Positions 59,346-64,000 of a stretch of DNA of 64,000 nucleotides are shown here, piece after piece. This stretch comes from an uncultured Poribacteria bacterium (GTDB taxonomy: Bacteria > Poribacteria > WGA-4E > WGA-3G). The notes beneath the pieces were generated by a model. It searched no databases. It had not been told where the DNA came from and was given only the letters and a program-made list of their open reading frames with translations. The DNA lies in the NCBI GenBank assembly GCA_958295855.1, contig OY282383.1:378481-442480 (forward strand), written 5' to 3'. The position numbers and the translations under genes are program-made. Each line of letters starts with the position of its first letter. Positions within the stretch are counted from its first letter, which is position 1.

Positions 59346-61790
59346 CTATTCCTGCAATTCCACGAAAGTATCTGCTGGAGGAGAAACCGGCATTTCTGCG
59401 GCATCGGCCACTACGTCGGTTCCCTCCCGCCCGGTTCCTTCAATCAGTGCTAACTTCAGCACCTGTGTCATGTCATTGACTTTATGGAAGCGGACGCTTT
59501 GGCGAATTTCAGTTGGAATATCCTCTTCATCTTTCTCGTTGTCTTCGGGGATGATAATGTCAAAGATTCCGTTTCGGTAAGCGGCGAGAGTCTTCTCCTT
59601 TAATCCGCCGATAGGCAGCACCCGTCCGCGGAGGGTAATCTCCCCTGTCATTGCCACATCTTTGCGAACCGACTGACCTGTGAGTGTAGAAAGAATGGCA
59701 GTTGCGACGGTGATGCCTGCAGAGGGGCCATCTTTCGGGACGGCGCCTTCTGGGATGTGGATATGGATATTCTGCTGTTCAAACTGACCTCCCGGGATGC
59801 CAAACGATTCAGCGCGCGAGCGGATGTAGGCGACAGCGGTTTGTACCGATTCACGCATCACTTCCTGAAGTTGCCCGGTCATATCCAATTTGCCTTCACC
59901 CTGCATCGTTGTAGCTTCTACAGAGACGATATCTCCGCCGATTTGCGTCCAGACCATTCCCGTGGCAACACCAATCTCATTTCGTTCCTCCGCTTTGGTG
60001 CGCGTCCACTTGGCGGGGCCGAGGTAGTCACTTAAATTCATGGGTGTGATTTCAACTTTGATGTCTGGCGTATCATCGGTAACAATCTGTTTTGCGACTT
60101 TTCGGCAAACATTGGTAATGGAACGTTCAAGGTTTCGCACGCCTGCTTCACGCGTATGCTTGTGAACGATTTCCAAAATAGCCTCTTCAGTGAAGGTGAT
60201 ATTCTCCGAAGTCAAGCCGTGTAGTTCGAGCTGTTTGGGGATGAGTCCATTCGGTGTAAAGGTAGCGATGTTATGCTTCTCGAAATCGGTATAACCCGGC
60301 AATTCAATGATTTCCATCCGGTCCTGGAGCGCAAGGGGGATGGTAAGGCGCGTGTTAGCCGTTGTGATGAACATGACATCCGACAGGTCGAAGGCAATAT
60401 CCATGTAATGGTCGCGGAAGGTGGAATTCTGTTCAGGATCGAGTACCTCAAGGAGTGCAGAGGCGGGATCTCCGCGAAAATCTGAGCTGAGTTTATCGAT
60501 TTCGTCAAGTAGGAACAGGGGATTTTTGGAGTTGACATCCCGGAGTCCTTGGATGATACGTCCAGGAATTGCGCCGATGTAGGTGCGTCTGTGTCCCCGG
60601 ATTTCTGCTTCATCTCGCACTCCACCGAGTGACATTCGGACGAACTTTCTGCCTGTGGCGCGGGCGACTGATTTTCCGAGTGAGGTTTTTCCTACCCCTG
60701 GCGGTCCGACGAGGCAGAGAATAGGGCCCTTTAGGTGTTTGACGAGTTGTAAAACAGCGAGGTATTCAAGGACATTCTCTTTGGGCTTTTCGAGTCCATA
60801 GTGATCCTCGTCGAGCATCTGTTCGGCTTCTGCGAGTTTCACCTGATTCTCTGTGCGCTCTTTCCATGGCAGTGCGAGTATCCAATCGACATAAGTGCGG
60901 ATAACGCCAGATTCAGCGGACTGTGGGGGTATCTGTGCGAGGCGCTCGAGTTCCTTGAGTGCTTTTTCTTGGGCTTCGTCAGACATTCCGGCGTTTTTCA
61001 CTTGTTCTCGGAGTTCATCGATTTCGGCTATGTCATCTCTGCCGAGTTCTTTCTGGATGACTTTCATCTGTTCCTGAAGGTAGAACTCCCGATGCGTCTT
61101 TTGGACAGATTCCCGCACCTGATTGTGAATGTCTTCCCGCATCTCATTCCGCTCCAGTTCGTCTGTCAAAAACTGTATGATGAGCTGTAAACGCTTAATT
61201 GGGTTGAGTTCATCAACGACGGCCTGATAGTTGGGGGCGGATAGGTTGATGGAGCCAGCCATTGTATCGGCGAGGTGCCCGGGTTCGTCTTGTTCGCGAA
61301 TAGCACGTTTGACTTCTTCTGAATATTCCTTCTGTCGAGTTTTGGCGTAGGCACTGAAAAGCTTTAGTGCTTCTTCCCTTAGCGGCGCAGCGGTATCCGC
61401 TAATCCGCCTTCCTCATAAACGATTTGCACTTCCGCTTTCAAAAAGTTATCCGCCTTCGCGTATCGGAGGACAATTGCCCGGTGCTCTGCCTCAACGGCA
61501 ATCCGGATAGTTCCGTCACCCGGTTCATAAAATTCGATGATATTTGCCACAGAGCCAACCGAATGAAGGTGTTCAGGCTTGGCTTCTTCCTCTTCTGCGA
61601 GCTCCTCTTTCTGGTGAAGGAGGAGTATCTGTCGTTCGGCGCGGAGCGCGGCATGCGTCGCCTGGACTCCCATTTTTCGTGCGACGTTTAAAAGGGATTT
61701 CGTTCTCGGAAAAATCCTATCAAAGTCCGGGGGCAGATAGATAATCGGTAAGCGGACGGTTTCATAAGTTTTCGTTCCTGTCGTGCTCAT
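59346..61790 (-). CDS. lon: ATP-dependent protease La
   Basis: Lon degrades misfolded and regulatory proteins in the cytoplasm. The 814-residue protein has the N-terminal Lon substrate-binding domain ([20 protein letters not shown]), the AAA+ domain with Walker [13 protein letters not shown] near residue 370 and Walker B-type FLLDEIDKL, and the C-terminal protease domain. The catalytic Ser is in [15 protein letters not shown] and the catalytic Lys in [12 protein letters not shown]. The last 30 residues form an acidic extension ([20 protein letters not shown]). ATG at 61790 is preceded by AAGGAG; an F element with its AAGGAATAAC lies just upstream. The start [20 protein letters not shown] lacks the usual extra N-terminal residues of longer Lon proteins. 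Confidence 0.96.
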   Translation of the reverse strand: MSTTGTKTYETVRLPIIYLPPDFDRIFPRTKSLLNVARKMGVQATHAALRAERQILLLHQKEELAEEEEAKPEHLHSVGSVANIIEFYEPGDGTIRIAVEAEHRAIVLRYAKADNFLKAEVQIVYEEGGLADTAAPLREEALKLFSAYAKTRQKEYSEEVKRAIREQDEPGHLADTMAGSINLSAPNYQAVVDELNPIKRLQLIIQFLTDELERNEMREDIHNQVRESVQKTHREFYLQEQMKVIQKELGRDDIAEIDELREQVKNAGMSDEAQEKALKELERLAQIPPQSAESGVIRTYVDWILALPWKERTENQVKLAEAEQMLDEDHYGLEKPKENVLEYLAVLQLVKHLKGPILCLVGPPGVGKTSLGKSVARATGRKFVRMSLGGVRDEAEIRGHRRTYIGAIPGRIIQGLRDVNSKNPLFLLDEIDKLSSDFRGDPASALLEVLDPEQNSTFRDHYMDIAFDLSDVMFITTANTRLTIPLALQDRMEIIELPGYTDFEKHNIATFTPNGLIPKQLELHGLTSENITFTEEAILEIVHKHTREAGVRNLERSITNVCRKVAKQIVTDDTPDIKVEITPMNLSDYLGPAKWTRTKAEERNEIGVATGMVWTQIGGDIVSVEATTMQGEGKLDMTGQLQEVMRESVQTAVAYIRSRAESFGIPGGQFEQQNIHIHIPEGAVPKDGPSAGITVATAILSTLTGQSVRKDVAMTGEITLRGRVLPIGGLKEKTLAAYRNGIFDIIIPEDNEKDEEDIPTEIRQSVRFHKVNDMTQVLKLALIEGTGREGTDVVADAAEMPVSPPADTFVELQE

Positions 61791-62396
61791 ATTAGCTCCT
61801 TGTTATTCCTTGCGGAGTAATCAGAATGCAAGATAGTTCTGACAATTCTCTGTAGCTCTCAAAGGCATATTACCCCTGCGAGCAGGGGAGATATGCGATT
61901 GGGAGGTTTCTTATGCAACGAAATCCTGTGACGAGAAATTCAACACACATCAAAGATGCGTGACTAATCCTCGCCTTTGTCACAATCACAAGAACTCCTA
62001 ACGGAAAGTGTTGTCTTTCTTCGTTTTCGGTGTTTCCTCTGGAAGGGCAGGCACAAGGCACTGCCGCTACAAATCCGTTTTCGGCACAGCATCGCGACCG
62101 GGGGAGGGCAGGCACAAGGCGCTGCCGCTACAAATCCGTTTTCGGCACAGCATCGCGACCGGGGGAGGGCAGGCACAAGGCGCTGCCGCTACAAAGCCAC
62201 GATGTGTTGCACGTGGGAGGTGCCTCCTACGGAAGAACTAAATGTTTCCCTTAACCGAAAACCTTTAATGCATAAGAAACCCGATTTTGACACTGGCATG
62301 TGGTTTCCCCTGCTTTGCTTCCCTCCCGCCCGGTTCCTTGGGGAAAAAGCAATCAACGGAAAAATCGGAGCAGGAACCGAATTAACGAAAAACCCA
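61791..62396. repeat. 600-nt gene-free cluster: F, B, E, 61-bp G tandem, C
   Basis: F lies at 61803-61920 (split by an element B at 61862-61896), element E at about 61943-61962, and three GGGCAGGCACAAGG units start at 62045, 62106 and 62167 (61-nt period). Element C runs 62272-62392 with a core in opposite orientation to that at 9052. Nothing protein-coding is visible. Confidence 0.85.
62045..62200 (+). repeat. 61-bp tandem repeat of element G units
   Basis: Two full units and part of a third, each GGGCAGGCACAAGG followed by CTGCCGCTACAAATCCG and a spacer TTTTCGGCACAGCATCGCGA. The units are nearly identical (one base differs). Confidence 0.88.
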
Positions 62397-63875
62397 TTAA
62401 GCTGTTTTCAGTTCTTTCGATTCGCTATAAGTCAAGTGTGGCGGTTCACTATTGAGGACGCAATCTTCCGTAATATGGCATGCTTGGACCCTGTCAAGCG
62501 AAGGTATGCGATATAGGGTATCCAGCATAATGTTTTCAAAAACGGCTCTTAACCCGCGTGCTCCTGTTTCGCGCTCAATGACCTGGTGTGCGATAGCGGC
62601 TAGGGCTGAATCAGTTGCATCAAATTGCACACCTTCATAAGCTAAAAGTTGCCTATATTGTTTCACAAGTGCGTTCTTTGGCTCAGTTAAGATGCGAATT
62701 AACGCTGCCTCGTCCAATTCATGAAGCGTGGTCACAATCGGTAAGCGCCCTATCAGCTCCGGGATAAATCCGTATTTAATCAGATCCTTGGGCGTTGCCT
62801 GCGCGAGGATTTCGTGAATCTTTTTTTTCCGTTTTGGTTGAATAGGGGAGCCGAAGCCGATACTCTGTTTGCCCAGCCGTTCCCTAATGGCGTTTTCTAA
62901 ACCGATAAAGGTGCCTCCGCATATAAACAAGACCTTTTTGGTATTCACCTCAATCATCTCTTGGTGCGGGTGTTTTCTGCCGCCGCGAGGCGGCACATTG
63001 GCGGTTGTGCCTTCCAGAATCTTGAGCAACGCTTGTTGCACCCCTTCGCCAGAAACATCGCGGGTAATAGAGGGATTTTCAGATTTTCGCGTAATCTTAT
63101 CAATTTCATCAATATAGATGATACCTGTTTCCGCACGTGCCACATCGCCATCGGCTGCTTGCACCAATTTCAAGATAATATTCTCGACATCCTCACCAAC
63201 ATAACCGGCTTCTGTTAACGTTGTTGCATCGGTGATGGCGAAAGGAACATTTAAAATCCTGGCCAGCGTTTGCGCGAGGAGTGTTTTCCCTGTGCCCGTT
63301 GGGCCTATCAGTAAGATGTTGCTCTTGTCCAATTCAACATCTGTTGTATCCTCGTGAAGTAACCGTTTATAGTGCGTGTAAACTGCAACAGCTAACGTTT
63401 TTTTGGCGTGCTCTTGGCCTATGACGTATTCATCCAGTTTCGCTGTAATCTCTGCGGGGGAAAGCAGTTCTTCAAACGGATTTGGGTGAACCTCTGAAGA
63501 TGAATCTGCCTCTTGGGCTTCGCTTTGACGTGCACGAGTCCTCCGCGTACGGGGGGGCCGCTGACGCGTGCCTGCATCCCGTTTATCCGGTGCTGGTTCA
63601 TCCGGCACTTGCGCCAAAATGTCATTACAGACATTAATACACTCCCCAAGGCATTTCTCACAGATATTCGCCTCTAGCCCATTAAAGAGCCGCTGGACCT
63701 CGGTATTATCTCGCCTACAAAACGCGCACGCAGCACTCTCGTCCGTAGATTCCGACAGTCGAACAATACATTCAACGCAAATGTTTGCCTCTCGCCCCTG
63801 AAGGAGACGGCGGACTTGTGTGCTGCCCTGCTTACAGAAGGAGCAGGACATTTCCCCATGGATGGATTGTGACAT
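62397..63875 (-). CDS. clpX: ATP-dependent Clp protease ATPase subunit ClpX with two zinc-binding modules
   Basis: ClpX unfolds substrates for ClpP in the cytoplasm. The AAA+ part is canonical: [20 protein letters not shown], Walker [32 protein letters not shown], Walker [30 protein letters not shown], the IGF-loop IGFGSP, and [12 protein letters not shown]. Unusual is the N-terminus: where ClpX normally has one four-cysteine zinc-binding domain, this protein has two in tandem ([20 protein letters not shown] followed by NICVECI, then [20 protein letters not shown] with NICEKCL). ATG at 63875 has GAGGCG upstream; an earlier ATG sits in an element C flank. Length is about 490 residues versus about 420-430. 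No clpP is next to it in the window. Confidence 0.95.
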   Translation of the reverse strand: MSQSIHGEMSCSFCKQGSTQVRRLLQGREANICVECIVRLSESTDESAACAFCRRDNTEVQRLFNGLEANICEKCLGECINVCNDILAQVPDEPAPDKRDAGTRQRPPRTRRTRARQSEAQEADSSSEVHPNPFEELLSPAEITAKLDEYVIGQEHAKKTLAVAVYTHYKRLLHEDTTDVELDKSNILLIGPTGTGKTLLAQTLARILNVPFAITDATTLTEAGYVGEDVENIILKLVQAADGDVARAETGIIYIDEIDKITRKSENPSITRDVSGEGVQQALLKILEGTTANVPPRGGRKHPHQEMIEVNTKKVLFICGGTFIGLENAIRERLGKQSIGFGSPIQPKRKKKIHEILAQATPKDLIKYGFIPELIGRLPIVTTLHELDEAALIRILTEPKNALVKQYRQLLAYEGVQFDATDSALAAIAHQVIERETGARGLRAVFENIMLDTLYRIPSLDRVQACHITEDCVLNSEPPHLTYSESKELKTA

Positions 63876-63893
63876 TTTTCGCCTCTTCATCAA

Positions 63894-64000
63894 TTCAGTT
63901 TCTGCTCCGATTTTTCCAGGTGGAGTACTTCAGCACGCATTGAAAATGCTTGAGGAGGTTTCTCCACCATCTTTGATGGTGGTAAAACCTTCGGTTTCCC
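63894..64000. repeat. Repeats at the window edge: C flank, E, D
   Basis: CATCAATTCAGTTTCTGCTC (element C flank), CACGCATTGAAAATGC (element E) and CACCATCTTTGATGGTG (D-type with variant stem) follow each other. The C flank abuts the clpX start. Confidence 0.75.

Noticed and set aside
62008..62254. Repetitive small proteins (GRAGTRRCRYKSVFG-type repeats)
   Set aside because: They are frames through the 61-bp tandem G units, open in several frames, with no start site.
1..64000. tRNA, rRNA, riboswitch or replication-origin features
   Set aside because: None could be recognised by eye; a tRNAscan or Infernal/Rfam run would be needed to exclude small RNAs.

Overview
The window looks like a chromosomal piece of an uncultivated, host-associated bacterium, most plausibly Candidatus Poribacteria (sponge symbionts) or a close relative. 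This is an inference from gene content: a phytanoyl-CoA dioxygenase-like protein, formylglycine-generating-enzyme-like (FGE-like) and LamG relics, a Uma2 nuclease, a NIPSNAP protein, an RraA-like protein, a CotH/ankyrin fusion, a giant propeller lipoprotein, and a very large C25 (gingipain-type) protease with a FlgD-like tail. No rRNA or tRNA gene was seen, so taxonomy cannot be settled here.

Layout. 1-5 kb: a tandem array of broken copies of a PD-(D/E)XK-like gene beside the intact copy, then trpA, two small proteins and a branched-chain-amino-acid-type binding lipoprotein. 5-9 kb: a broken HAD hydrolase, a solitary beta-class DNA methyltransferase, and an enolase-superfamily dehydratase followed by an ornithine-cyclodeaminase-family reductase (a likely cis-3-hydroxyproline or related catabolic pair). 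9-20 kb (minus strand): polysaccharide deacetylase, SLC12-like transporter, outer-membrane-like protein, and a propeller lipoprotein of about 1435 residues. 20-31 kb: Gfo/Idh oxidoreductase, esterase, small RHH-like protein, phosphodiesterase, PhyH oxygenase, CotH-ankyrin protein and Uma2 nuclease, separated by long gene-poor stretches with gene relics. 31-38 kb: YagF-type sugar-acid dehydratase, VanZ-like protein, metal-dependent hydrolase, purE, an IS200/IS605-type element with a broken tnpB, RraA-like and NIPSNAP genes. 38-51 kb (minus): a sigma-region-4-like regulator, a split C39/DUF1573 locus, an FGE-like protein, two tandem ABC exporters, and a MacB-type permease with a partner. 51-64 kb (minus): the C25 protease, pdxA, an S4 RNA-binding protein, lon, and a clpX with two zinc-finger modules.

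The most striking feature is a dense population of short palindromic repeats, at least seven families, called A-G here. A is a hairpin followed by a TTTTATTTCTTACA tail. B has core CCCCTGCAAAGCAGGGG inside GGTATT/AATACC arms (about 35 copies). C has CCGATTTT/AAAATCGG arms around a core that occurs in both orientations. D has core CCACTATT/AATAGTGG. E has CACGCAT/ATGCGTG arms. F is a MITE-like element of about 150 bp with TTGCGGAGTA ends. G is a GTAGG...CCTAC-type palindrome. They fill almost every intergenic gap, nest in each other, and several sit in frame inside protein-coding genes: pdxA, the C25 protease, the propeller protein, the VanZ-like protein, the FGE-like protein, the lipoprotein at 49.8 kb, and a signal peptide. 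Others break genes (tnpB, the endonuclease-like copies, the C39/DUF1573 locus). This resembles in principle the protein-coding palindromic elements known from Rickettsia. No transposase that would move them is visible in the window.
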